A stretch of DNA of 64,000 bases, from contig VCAZ01000022.1 of the NCBI GenBank assembly GCA_005784505.1, positions 5,467,195 through 5,531,194 of the forward strand, read 5' to 3'. Position 1 is the stretch's first letter; each line of letters opens with the position of its first letter. The stretch comes from Bagarius yarrelli. Taxonomy: Eukaryota; Chordata; Actinopteri; Siluriformes; Sisoridae. Below, piece after piece: positions 11,930 to 22,690 of the stretch. The notes under the pieces are model-generated. The model saw nothing but the letters and a program-made list of their open reading frames with translations. It ran no database searches and was not told where the DNA came from. Both the position numbers and the translations under genes were made by a program.

Positions 11930-12580
11930 CTTGGAACTTTGTTGAGGCCAAAGGGACATGATATTTCTGATACACACAAGTTGATCAAGGCCTTGACTGA
12001 GACAAACACAACAGTGAAACTGTTTTGTTTTTTTTTTAAGAGTGAGGATGTCAAGATTGCAATGGAGAAAATCTAGATCCTTGAGAGTTGATATACCGTG
12101 AAGTCAGCTGTATGTGTACAAAGCGGCAGGAGTTTAACTGCAAGTGCTTCAACACTCTTGAGTGTTTCAGTTTTGGCCAGAAGGTATCAACTGCTGTGCC
12201 ACAGCCAGCCAGTGAAGGAAATCCACAGTCATACAGGAAAGGCAATCCACAGCCAAAAAAGGAAATCCAGTGGGTAAGTCCAAAGCTGGTTGGGCAGTGG
12301 TGTCTGCTCAGATATTATCAAGAGCTGTATCCAGACATTAGCACAGATTAAACACATGTGCAACTGAAATGTATGCATCGTGTTGGACCAAATCGATTTT
12401 CTGGCCGGCTCGGTATGATATCCTCTGGTAACTGTTTGAGGATGTACTTGAAATCATTCCCCCCCAAAGCCTGTGACCAAGCGCCATGTAAAGTTCTTGA
12501 AAGAGGTGTGGGCCAGGTATTAAATGCCATGAAGTTTAAGTTTGACGACCTATTCAGTCAGTTTATAACGTTCTAATCTT
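11930..12580 (+). pseudogene. Unrecognised coding-like stretch
   Basis: The composition here is less AT-rich than the flanks. Open frames of 87 and 72 codons at 12088-12351 and 12358-12576 follow each other with only a stop between, and an open start near 11935 (MALGTLLRPKGHD) precedes them. I cannot assign the product. The pattern of consecutive broken frames without clear introns suggests a processed pseudogene or a piece of a transposable element. A short internal motif repeats: gaaatccacagtcatacaggaaaggcaatccacag has two cca-cag units. Confidence 0.3.
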
Positions 12581-12599
12581 CTTTAATATCATTTCACAG

Positions 12600-13344
12600 A
12601 TATGTTATTAACATTTTTTCCTGTAGTCGGGTTGATAAAACTCACTATTTTATCTTAAAATCACAATTTTAAAACTTGCAATTTATATCTAGGGAAGATA
12701 GACCTCAATCAGCGGTCTTTCACTGTAAAGCTTTTGCATTTTTTTATATATTCCACTGCCAGAGCCAAACAACAATATGCTTATTGTAAGGTGTATGTTT
12801 TATGTACTTTTATTCATTTTTATTGTTTTATCTTGTTTCATGTTTGATCTGTTCCGTTTTTTTTTCTAATTTTGTAATTTTTCCAAATTTGACAACATAG
12901 ACATACATTTCACTCACCCCTAATTGTCCCAAAATTGCACAACAGTTAACTATATCTTACACTGTCAATTAAATAATAATGAGGAGAAAAATAATAATAA
13001 TAATAAAAATAAAATTAATAAAAGGGGGGGGGGGGTTTCCCCTCTTCTTGGTCTGCATACAATTCCAGGTAACAAACTGCACATCAACTTCCTCTAGATT
13101 TCTTAAGGATCCTATCATACTTCTAATCTATTTTGATAGAGAATAGAGTTTACAAGTGCACCTCCCATCATCCAGCATCCATTTAACAGAGTGGGGATGA
13201 GGACCAACAAGAGGAAGAAAAAAGGAGAAAAAACAGGAAGGAAAAAAAAAAAAACATTCACACAAACAACATGTAAAACCTCTAAACACTTTAACATTGA
13301 CATTAACCCCTCCCACACCCCCCCTTCCCAAACAATTAGTAAGG
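12600..13344. other. No gene seen; low-complexity DNA
   Basis: AT-rich sequence with an ATA/AAT-rich run near 12980-13020, a poly-G run at about 13023-13035 and an A-rich, pyrimidine/purine-skewed block at 13205-13260. The open frames are products of that skew. Confidence 0.6.
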
Positions 13345-14110
13345 GAATAACAAAACTTGTCAGAAAAAGACGGGCGGTGCATTTGGTACCTCCTTTAGTG
13401 GAGACTTACCCGACTGATACACCTCTTAATACCACCACTATCACTAAGATGGGATATGCGAAAAATGCATTTCATTGGCTCTGTACATGTACCTTGCACA
13501 ATGACAATGAATTGAATATACTATATATACTATATACTATCACGGCGTAATTACTATACAAAAACACAACAATTACAGACAGAGGCATTTTACGTATTGA
13601 GGATAAAAAGAACTCCAAACTTTTATACTACAAGCACAACTGTGCCACGTACATCATCTGGAGCAGTTCAGAATCAGTATTTATCTAATAACATGACAAA
13701 AACATTAAAGATATAAATAAAATATATAATACATTTAAAGGCTGTAAGCCAGCGTTACCATTCGTCGGAACTGGTCTGGAAACTCTTTCCCGGGCTGTGT
13801 CAAGATAGTTATCTTCTGGGTTAGCTGACCTCTCTCACAATGCCTTTTTTTTCGGAAGTTACATGGGCCAGCAGTATTGATTTTGAAGACCCTGGCAGAT
13901 TAGATTAAAAGGAAAGCACATAATGTAACATAACACACATACTGAAAGCAGTGCAGTCAAGAGAAATGAAGAAAACAAACTGTTGGGAATTAGTTAATAT
14001 TATTTAATGAAACAAATATAGAATTTATATTTGTAAATGTAGGTCAGTTTCTGATATTGTTTAGGCCAGCAGAGAAAGCCTTGCTGGCCCTGATTGCACA
14101 ACACTAAATA
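13345..14110. repeat. Dispersed repeat R1, copy B, carrying a SINE fragment
   Basis: This is the partner of 2085-2850; the same landmarks occur in order (cttacccgactgatac near 13406, ctctttcccggg near 13787, ttagctgacctctc near 13823, tttaggccagcagagaa near 14061). It differs by an inserted 5'-truncated SINE A at 13444-13535. Confidence 0.55.
13444..13535 (+). mobile_element. SINE family A, 5'-truncated
   Basis: Only the 3' part of SINE A is present: tgggatatgcgaaaaatgc, the ttggctctgtacatgtacc tail and a gaattgaatatac end with TATACTA repeats. The insert interrupts repeat R1 copy B between accactatc and acggcg, two words that are separated by different sequence in copy A. Confidence 0.75.
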
Positions 14111-14229
14111 ACACTGAGGTAGTGCAAAAAGTGATGGAAATGTAGTTTCAGTTTGAAAAAGTGATTAAAGGATTATTACACTTTGTTAAGTAGTGGTTTA
14201 TTGCATGTGTAAAGTGGGGTCTTTTAGGA

Positions 14230-15200
14230 TGCATGTGGTCTTCTTTTAAAATTAAAAGTATAGGCAGTGGTGCATCAATGACACGGTCAGCTTGGATCAT
14301 CTGCAGTAGAACGCAGCAGCCACTCCAGATCCAAAATAGTGCTATCTATGATTTTAGCCCGACCAAGACTGTTGTGTCTTTGTTTTCACTGAAACCGCAA
14401 CTATGGCTTAGTGACTGTTAGTGACGTTGTTTCGTGCCGACAGAAATGAAGCTCTGTGCGGTAAGACTCGCAGTGGTGGCATGTGTGTTTACAAAAACAC
14501 TGGATGGTGCAAGAAATCTATGATTGTTTCTACTTTCTGTTCATCGCTAGTTGAGTTGAGATGCAGGCCATTTTATTTACCACTGGAATTCACAAATCGA
14601 ACATCTCAAATCAGTGCCCCCTAAACTTTACCAACATGTGGACTTTGTCTTTACAAACTTTACAAACATGCTGGATCTTGTTTACACAAACATCCCTGGT
14701 GCATAACGAGCGGAGCCGCGCCCCCATCTCGGATACTCAGACCACATTTCTGTTATGCTAATTCCAGCATACAGAGCACTCATCAAACCGCTCTAAACCG
14801 GTTTTAAAGCATGTGAGAACCTGGCCAACAGGAGATACTTCAGCTCTTTAGGACTGTTTTAGGGAGGCTGCAACCACTGGCAAGTCTGTTAACCTGGAGG
14901 AGTAGACGAGATCAGTGATCAGCTTAATTGGCAAGTTCATTGATGACGTGACTGTCTCCAAAACCATTACAACACGCTCCAATCAGAAACCATGGATGAC
15001 CACAGAGGTGTGTGTGCTGCTAAAGTCCAGGGACTTCGTCTTCCTCCAAAGGACAAGGCAGCCCTAGAAACAGCTAGGGCCAAACTGTCTAGAGCCATCA
15101 GAGAGGCAAAGTACGCATACGCCAAGAGAATCCACAGAAGATCATCGGAGTCTCTTTTCCCTCCATAATAACCATTTACACCACACACTGCATCCACAAA
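14230..15200 (+). mobile_element. L2-like LINE, endonuclease and linker remnant
   Basis: Frames broken by indels encode parts of an apurinic-like endonuclease and its downstream linker: GGMCVYKNTGWC (about 14475-14510), a CRPFYLPLEFT block (about 14567-14600), then LDLVYTN and a YSDHISVML-like block near 14665-14760. The ARAKLSRAIREAKYAYAKRIH linker lies at about 15075-15130. The RT is absent. The best match is with the 38.74-39.41 kb copy; together they show the L2-like element of 7.8-9.0 kb in its 5' half. Confidence 0.75.
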
Positions 15201-15360
15201 GCCGAGAGAAGGGCCCCACACACCCCTCACACACACTCACAGTGAACTGCCTAAGCCCAGACTGCGTAGCTTTTGAACCAGCATTGAACTAGCATTCCAC
15301 GTAAGTGTTTCCCCCTGTCCAGGTGAGTAAGCACTGTGTGGAGAGCTGTGAAGACTGCAT

Positions 15361-15721
15361 GTTTCAATTCAGTTATATTTGTATAGTGCTTTTTACAATA
15401 GTCATTGTCTCAAAGCAGCAATCAAAGATAATTATACAATGTGAGTAAAACAGAGATTAGTCTGCCCTGATTGTCCCTGATACGCAAGCCGAGGGTGACT
15501 GTGGCAAAGAGAAACTCCCTAAGATGGTAATAGGACGAAACCTTGAGAGGAACCAGACTCAACAGAGTGTAAGCAACTGTAGTCACAAGTCCTTAGAAAA
15601 CAGCTTGAGCGTCTTCATGGTAGAGTGGAAATATCATCAGTCACTATGGTGATGACAGGTCCAGAGTGGAGAGGGGGGTTGGATCACTGGCAAGTGGCAT
15701 ATATATTGACAGAGAAAGAGA

Positions 15722-15758
<37 letters not shown>

Positions 15759-17175
15759 AGAAAAAAGGAAGAAAAAAGAGAAAAAGGAAGAGCGAGAAAA
15801 AAAAAATGTTAAGTATAGTTATAATTAGAGTGTATGTGGATGTACACTTGGTGTAGAGTGCAAGTAAGGACTCTAGCAAGACTATGACAGCATAACTAAA
15901 AGGTCAAAAAGGACCTGAGCCAGGTGAGAGCCGTTTCCTTAATCCCTACTACCTTTTCTAATCTACTTTGACAAGTGCTTTTTCTGTGCTGTGATGAGGC
16001 CTAAATCCTGATTGACACAGTTTGTGTATAATATTTCTATTTAAAAATGAACTGCTGTGCTACTATCTTTTCTAGGATTTTGGAGATAAAGGGAAGGTTT
16101 GATATCAGCCTGTAATTTGATAGCTCACTGGGGTCAAGGTCAGGTTTCCTAATTAATGGTTTAAAAACTGCTAATCTGAAAGATTTTTAAAAATACCCAC
16201 TGCTGAGTGAAGAGTTAACTATTTTCAACAGGGGTTCTGTTATTGCTGCTTAAGAAAGTGTTTTGGTTTAGGATCTAATAAACAAGTTGATGATTTTACA
16301 GAAGAGATGAGTGAAATCAGATCTTATCCAAAGGAGTAAAATTTTTTAGGTTTTATTCTGATGTGGTTAGTTTATCCTCAGAATCAATTAATAGTCTGAT
16401 TTCAGGCTTGTATTTCTGCCTAATGTTTGCAATTTTGTTACCGAAAAAGTAATGAAGTCCTCACTACTGGATGCTGTTATTGTGGGGATTTCTGTAGTGG
16501 TGTTATTCCTAGTTAATTTTGCTACATGTTAAAAAAAACCCAAGGATTATTTTATTAGTTTCTATAAGGGTGGAGAGATACGTTAATCTAGGTACACTAG
16601 GATCTTTTTTGTAGATTAGGATGCTCTCCTTCCATGCTGTTTGAAATACTAACAATTTAGTTTGGCACCATATAAATTCTAGTTTTCGAATGCTCTATTT
16701 TAAAGACCGTGTGTGATCATTATACCAGGGAGCGAGTTTCTTATCTTTTATAAATTTTCTTTAAACTGGAGCTACGTTATCTAAGGTATAATGGAATGTT
16801 GACTCATTCAGTTGCCTAATCGGGTTCTGTGGGGTCAGACTGTGATCCATGGTAGATATTTGATAAAGCTCTGGGCGATAGTAGATGTGAATGTATGTTT
16901 AATGTGGTAGCGCGGCACTGTGTGTACATTATTACTATGAAACACTTTGAATAAAATAAGAATGTTGATTTGAGATAACTTTACACTGTGGAATTGTCAC
17001 TATATTAATTATACTTACCCCAAAAGACAATATTAAATATTAAGTGGACCTGCTTTATGGGTGGATCCTACTACACACTGATTTACTCCCACTGAGTCAA
17101 GTATAAACATAAATGCTGTTCTCAGCGGGTCGTCTGTATTCCCAAAATAAATATTAAAATCTCTAGCAATAAACT
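15361..17175 (-). mobile_element. CR1/L2-superclade LINE, internally deleted, minus strand
   Basis: Read on the minus strand from 17175: an endonuclease piece with a DFNI motif (about 17155), the linker LAPWYNDHTRSLK (about 16735-16690), and an RT N-terminus with RLISNLPFISKILEKIV near 16100. At about 15930 this passes directly to a 3' UTR, ending at 15361 with the agtgctttttacaatag (plus-strand) end. The RT palm and thumb are missing. A (GAAA)n microsatellite sits inside the UTR at 15722-15765. Stops and frameshifts are frequent. Confidence 0.8.
15722..15765. repeat. (GAAA)n microsatellite
   Basis: Tandem gaaa units, followed by a purine-only stretch to about 15808. This purine run makes false long frames on both strands. 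Confidence 0.9.
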
Positions 17176-18700
17176 TCCAGGTTTGCAGTGCTGCTGAGCA
17201 GTTTGCTAGTATAGTTTTGTGTAGTTTAGCTAGCTTCGCTTTTTGTTAAACCCTCATATTATTTTCACTCTCTGTTGATTATATCAGCAAAAAATAACTT
17301 AAATTCCACCATTTTTCTAATATCAAAATTTTTTGGCGTTCGCTGCGATTTAAATCTGTGTGTGTAGCGTGTTAGCATTGTTCGCCCGTTTGTTTCCAGT
17401 CACGTTTCTGTTCTACTGTTTTCTTCTTTCCTGGATGCATCAACGACAGCGGTACTTCGGAATCATTCTTTATGCACTGTCATTGTGAGGCGGCATAGTA
17501 GTGGGTCAAAACACAGCTCTTCAGTTCCGACAAAAACATTAAACAGGTTCTTTCCACCTAGTGACGCACCCACTAAAAAACCTGCTGAAAGAGAACTAGT
17601 TATTGGTGATTCTCTTGTACGGAATGTGAAAATAGAGAATCCAGCTACCATAGTCCAATGTCTACAAAAGTGCTGGCTAATGCTAAATTTAAATTCAGTA
17701 AGATTGTCATTCACGCAGGCGCTTATGATGTTCGACTTCGCCAGTCGGAGATAACTAAAAATAATTTTAAGTAATCAGTAATCTGCTCTGGTCCCCTCCC
17801 TGCTTACAGTGGTGATAAGATACATAGCAGATTGTCATCACTTAATAGCTGGATGTCTAAATGGTGACTGCGAAATAACATAGTTTTTGGGGCAGACCTG
17901 ACCCAAAAACTATGGGTCAGGTAAAGTATGGAGTACCCCAAGGCTCAGTTCTAGGGGCGTTACTTTTTAAACTTTACATGTTACCCCTGCCATATGTTAT
18001 TAGGAAACGTGGTTTTAGCTTTCACTGCTATGCTGATGACACTCAGCTATATATTTCTTCGCAACCTGGCGAAACTTACCAATTCAAAACTTACTAAATG
18101 CATAGTTGATATAAAAACTGGATGACAAATAATTTCTTATTGCTGAATCCTGAAAACACAGAGGTGTTAATTAAGCCTCTGCCTGTAATAATCTAAATCA
18201 CTGTCTAACACTTGATGGCTGCTCTGTCAATCCTTTATCATTAGCTAGGAACTTAGGTGCTTAGGTGCTTTTTGCCAGCAATCTTTCCTTTGAGAGCCAT
18301 ATTTCTAGCATTTGTAAAAATGCATTTTATCATCATAAAAATATATCCAAACTACGACCTATGCTCTCAAGGTCAAATGCAGAAATTTTAGTTTATGCGT
18401 TCATGACCTCAAGACTAGAATATTGTAAGGCTTTAATGGGTGGTTGTTTTAAACGCCAAATAAACAAGCTCCAGCTGGTCCAAAACACAGCAGCTCTCTT
18501 ACTAGAACCAAAAAGTATGATCATATTAGCCTGGTTCTGTCAACACTGCACTGGCCCCCTGTTAAATATCGAATAGATTTTAAAATCTTGTTAATTACTT
18601 ATAAAGCCCTAATTGGTTTGGCACCTCAGTACCTGAGTGAGCTCCTATCCTATTATAGTATTCCACGTCCACTGCGCTCTTTTTTGTCCTAAAATGACAT
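17176..18700 (+). mobile_element. CR1/L2-superclade LINE with SGNH-esterase ORF1 piece, internally deleted
   Basis: Frames at 17485-17870 encode an ORF1 fragment with ELVIGDSLVRNVKI, a GDS(L)-type block typical of the esterase domain in CR1-like ORF1 proteins, and a later SGPLPAYSGD-like block near 17790-17815. At about 17900 the sequence jumps to RT motif B (YGVPQGSVLGALL) and CYADDTQLYI (17912-18097). It then continues through RSNAEILVYAFMTSRLEYC (about 18370-18425) to a 3' end near 18690. The endonuclease and the first half of RT are absent. Confidence 0.8.
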
Positions 18701-18709
18701 AAATAATGT

Positions 18710-20440
18710 CCGCAGGAAAAAGCTTTACAGAATCAAAAAAGACAATATTAAACACTCACTAATACTCTCAACTGATTGATATCTATAAATTAAGAGTCCC
18801 CAACTAAGCAAGCCAGAGGCAACAGTGACAAGGAACCAAAACTTCATCGGTGACAGAATGGAAAAAAAAAAACCTTGGGAGAAATCAGGCTCAGTCAGAG
18901 GGTCAGTTCTCCTTGGACCAGATAAACCAGAAGGTTACCCTTGCTGCAGCAAAGTTTCTGTGGTCTTGAACGCATGGCTGTCTAGAAGACAAAATACCAC
19001 TGAAAAACTGCCTTGTTGTCCCCATTTGATGGAAGCAAAGGTAAGCTTGGAATAACAAAGACAGACATATGCTAGTTTAGATGTGATTCGATTTATGATA
19101 TACAAATATATTGTGTGTTATTGGAGGTGTTTCCGGATTAGGTTGACCTGATTATTGCAGCATAACAATCCTTTAACGGATTTGAATAATGAAAATGTGT
19201 AGGCCAGGTTAAAGAGATGTGTATTTAATCTAGTTTTAAAATGACAGAATGTGTCTGCCGCCCGAACAGTGCAGGGTAAATTATTTCAAAGTTTTGGAGC
19301 TAGCAGTTGTTTTTGTTATTCTAAATATTATCAGATTGCCAGAGTCTTGAGAGCACAGCAGACTTGGAGGACTATAATAGAATAAAAACTCACTCAGATA
19401 CTGAGGTGTTTAACCATTTAGGGCTTTATAAGTTATTAACAGGATCTTTCAAAATCTATTAGATATTTAATAGGGAACTGAGCTAATATTATCATACTTT
19501 TTGATTCAAGTAAGAACTCTCGCTGCTGCTTTTTGAACCAGCTTAAGCTTGTTTATTAAATGTTTATTAAAACAACCACCCAGTAAAGCATTACAATCAT
19601 CTAATCTTGAGGTCATGAACGCATAAACTAAAATTTCTGCATTAGACCTCAAGAGTATAGGTTGTAATTTATATATTTTTTCAAGATGAAGTAAAGTAGA
19701 TATTGCTCCTAAAGTAAATATTGCTGTCAAAATGCACATCTAAGTTCCTAACTAACAATGAAGGGTTGACAGAGCAGCTATTAAGTGTTAGACAGTGATC
19801 TAGATGTTGTTGCAGAATTTCAACATCGTTAGCATTAATTCCATCTTACAGTATTAAATCTAAAGTATGATTTTTACTATGAGTAGAACCTGAAATATGT
19901 TGTCTAACTCTAATAGAAACGCTGATCTCAGAACATTTTTTTTTATTATCGACATGGATATTAAAATCACCAACAATTAAGACTTTATCTGCAGCCAGCA
20001 CTAACTTTGTTAGAAAATCACCAAATTCTTTAATAAAGTCCGCATGTTGTCCTGGTGGTCTGTATACAGTAGCCAGTACAAACATCACAGAGGATTTAAT
20101 ATTAGCATCTATTTATTTGGATAATGTTACATAAAGCATCATTACTTCAAATGAGTTATACATGCTCTCTGTGAAACAGTAAATATTATTATAAATTGAC
20201 GCAATTCCTCCACCTTTACCGACTGGAGGCGTCTCATGTTTATAACAGTAATTTTGGGGTGTAGACTTTTTTGAAATAACATAATCATCTGGTTTTAGCC
20301 AGGTTTCTGTCAAACAGAGCGCATCTAGATTTTAACTAGTGATCATCTCATTTACAAAAAGCGCATTTGCAGAATGGGACCTGATATTTGATAAACCAAA
20401 CTTTACCGTTTGTTTCTCTGTGCTGCATTAATTTTTTTTT
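18710..20440 (-). mobile_element. CR1/L2-superclade LINE, internally deleted, minus strand
   Basis: From 20313 on the minus strand there is an endonuclease with MTETWLKPDDYV and a KGGGIASIYNN block, then VYRPPGQHADF, the GDFNIHVD box and a HTLDLIL block (20088-19846). At about 19760 the sequence passes to the RT C-terminal region (SNAEILVYAFMTSRLDDC, 19739-19506) and then to a 3' UTR ending near 18713. The RT palm is deleted. Its 3' end abuts the 3' end of the plus-strand copy at 17.2-18.7 kb, so the two lie tail to tail. Confidence 0.8.
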
Positions 20441-20444
20441 ATTT

Positions 20445-21165
20445 GTCGAACATCAATTAAATTGTTTCTATTAAGGTGGTTTGGACATTTATTGTATTTT
20501 TTAGTTCAGGGAACAGACAGTCTCTATAGTTTAACAGTAAAACCACACAACAAAGATGTGTCATTGTGTGTGTCACCAATCAATATTATATTTTACACCT
20601 AACATATCAAAACAAGCAAACAAAAAGGCACTTGAGTGTCTCAGTTTTCTGCTGTAAACTTCAAGCTGTTCTAGTAAGGTTTTTCAGAAGCCAAAGTAGC
20701 ATTTACCATGCAGCAACATAAAAATGCTCCTTCTACATTAGCTCTCATTGGTTGATAATTAGATCAGTATGTACCCTCTTTCAATGAACACTTGGCGTGT
20801 CATATTTTATTCATCATGCACGGCCACTGGGATTAGTGATATGCTTTCTCACCTGCTTTCAATATGTACAAATAGCTGCCAAGATTACAGATGGCTTATT
20901 CATGGTCCTCAGAACCATAAGTAAAGGACAAAACAGCAAAAGATCTGTGTTCTGATTCAGATTAGTAACAGCATGATAAATTCCTCTTTTGACAACATTT
21001 AATTAATTTTGTGTCATGATGTTGATGGTCATGAATACTTCAGTACGTGGATGTCAAATGGCCGTCAGTTTGATTTGCATGTTGAAATTATTTTTAAAAT
21101 ATTTTTGATTTTTACATCATTGCCCACTGGGTGGATGGATACTCTGACAGTTTGCTCAATTGAAT
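20445..21165. other. No gene seen
   Basis: AT-rich DNA without recognisable protein, RNA gene or repeat shared with the rest of the window. Confidence 0.5.
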
Positions 21166-21790
21166 GTACAGTGCCTTAAAAAGGCATTTTCTCACCTTCA
21201 ACCACAAACTTAAATGTATTTTATTAAGATTTTATGTAATAGACTAACAAAAGTAGCACATAATTGTGAAGTAAAACGAAAATGATATACTGTTTACAAA
21301 AGGTATAGCAAAAAAACAAAAATCTGAGTGGGGGTGCATTTGTATTAAGCCCCTGTGTACCCTTAAATAAAATCCAGTGCAATTAATTGCCTTCAGAAGA
21401 CACCTAATTAGTTTATAGAGTCCACCTGTGTGTAATTTAGTCTCAGTATAATCAAACCTGTTCTTTAAAGACCTGAGTGATTTGTTAGAGAACACTAGTG
21501 AACAAACAGCATCATAAAGACCAAGAAACTCACCAGACAGGTCAGGAGTAAAGTTGTGGAGAAGTTTAAGGCAGGGTTATGTTATAAAAAATATCCCAAG
21601 CAAACATCTCAAGGAGCACTGTTTAATCTACCACCAAAAAATAAAAAGAAAGTATGCCACAACTGCAAACCTACCAAGACATGGCCATCCACTTAAACGG
21701 ACAGACCAAGCACGAAAAGCACTGGTCAGAGAATCGGCCAAATTCCCCATTTTAAATAAAAATAAACATGTGCTATTTCCAAATATGTAC
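21166..21790 (+). mobile_element. Tc1/mariner-like 5' remnant
   Basis: The left end acagtgccttaaaaagg is followed by caaccacaaacttaaatg and attttattaagattttatg, matching the start of the 26.82 kb element. A second conserved piece follows at 21490-21730: the transposase N-terminal region with a paired-like HTH, near cacaactgcaaacctacc and gaatcggcc. The catalytic domain and the right end are missing; an L2 LINE fragment follows directly. Confidence 0.65.
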
Positions 21791-22475
21791 ACAGTAACAT
21801 TGAAAAATGATAAAAATTGTGCTATGAATTGTAAAGCTGACTTCAGTAGCCTGACTGCAGAGGGGAATAAACTGTTCTTGTAGAGTGAGGTCCTGGTCCT
21901 GATAGACAGTAGCCTCTTGCCAGAGGGGAGGGGTTGAAAGCGTGTGTGACCAGGATAAGAGGCGTCAGCTGTGATCCACACTGCACGTCTCTGGGTCCTA
22001 CAGCTGTACAGTTCCTGGAGAGATGGAAGGCTGGAGCTGATCACCACCTGCAGCATCCACTGCAGATTAGCTTTGTCCCTGGCTGTGGCTGCAGCAAACC
22101 AGACTGTAATAGAGGATGTGAGGATGGATTAAATGATGGCATTACATCTTCACAGGGAGGTGAAACTTGTTAAAACCACAGGGAGGTGAAACTCTGTTAA
22201 ACCATCTTGATGAGGGAGCTATTTAAGATTGTGAGTGAAAGATGGGGACAAGGGACACCGAAGTGTTGTGGGGGTTAACAGTGGTGAGAAGAGCCGGGTC
22301 TTTCCTGAAATCTACTACAGTCTCCACAGTCTTAAGAGCACTGAGCTTCAGGTTGTAAAAAGCTGTGCCATGGCACCAGACAGTCTATTTCACACTCACT
22401 ATTTCACAGATTAGATTAGATTAGATTAGATTAGATTAGATTCAACTTCATTGTCATTGTGCAAGGAACATGTAC
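21790..22475 (-). mobile_element. L2-like LINE 3' fragment, minus strand, with pentamer tail
   Basis: The minus frame ending about 21850 encodes a LINE C-terminus (SLQELYSCRTQRRAV, then FQPLPSGKRLLSIRTRTSLYKNSLFPSAVRLL). Its 3' tail, read on plus, is cattgtcattgtgcaagg at about 22450-22466, bordered by (ATTAG)n at 22409-22441. It belongs to the same broad family as the copy at 7.8-9.0 kb, but the C-terminus is a different subfamily. The UTR order looks rearranged, since further sequence (22060-22400) separates the protein piece from the tail. Confidence 0.7.
22409..22441. repeat. (ATTAG)n pentanucleotide array
   Basis: About six tandem attag units sit exactly at the LINE tail. This fits the short-repeat 3' end used by L2-type LINEs. 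Confidence 0.85.
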
Positions 22476-22539
22476 AGAGGTAATGAAATGCAATAAAAGT
22501 TTAATGCTAATTACAGCAGGTCAATATCAACAGGGTATT

Positions 22540-22690
22540 TACATTTACAGAATTTGGTAGATGCACTTATCCAAAGCAACTTTTTCTCTCTGATTTATCT
22601 CTTTTATACAATAGGTATATTAAGCCATAATAACCAGATAAATGAGAAAATTTACCATCTAAGTGCACTAACGTAAAGCTCTACCAATTA
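22540..22690 (-). mobile_element. SINE family B fragment
   Basis: The phrase atttacatttacagaatttgg, then agatgcacttatccaaagc, marks the 3' region of SINE B. The tRNA-like head is eroded. Confidence 0.55.

Noticed and set aside
13191..13382. Frames in the purine-rich block before repeat R1
   Set aside because: Composition bias and no conservation; no splice or start context.
15625..15879. Lys/Glu-rich and Phe-rich frames at the GAAA run
   Set aside because: They are products of a simple purine repeat.
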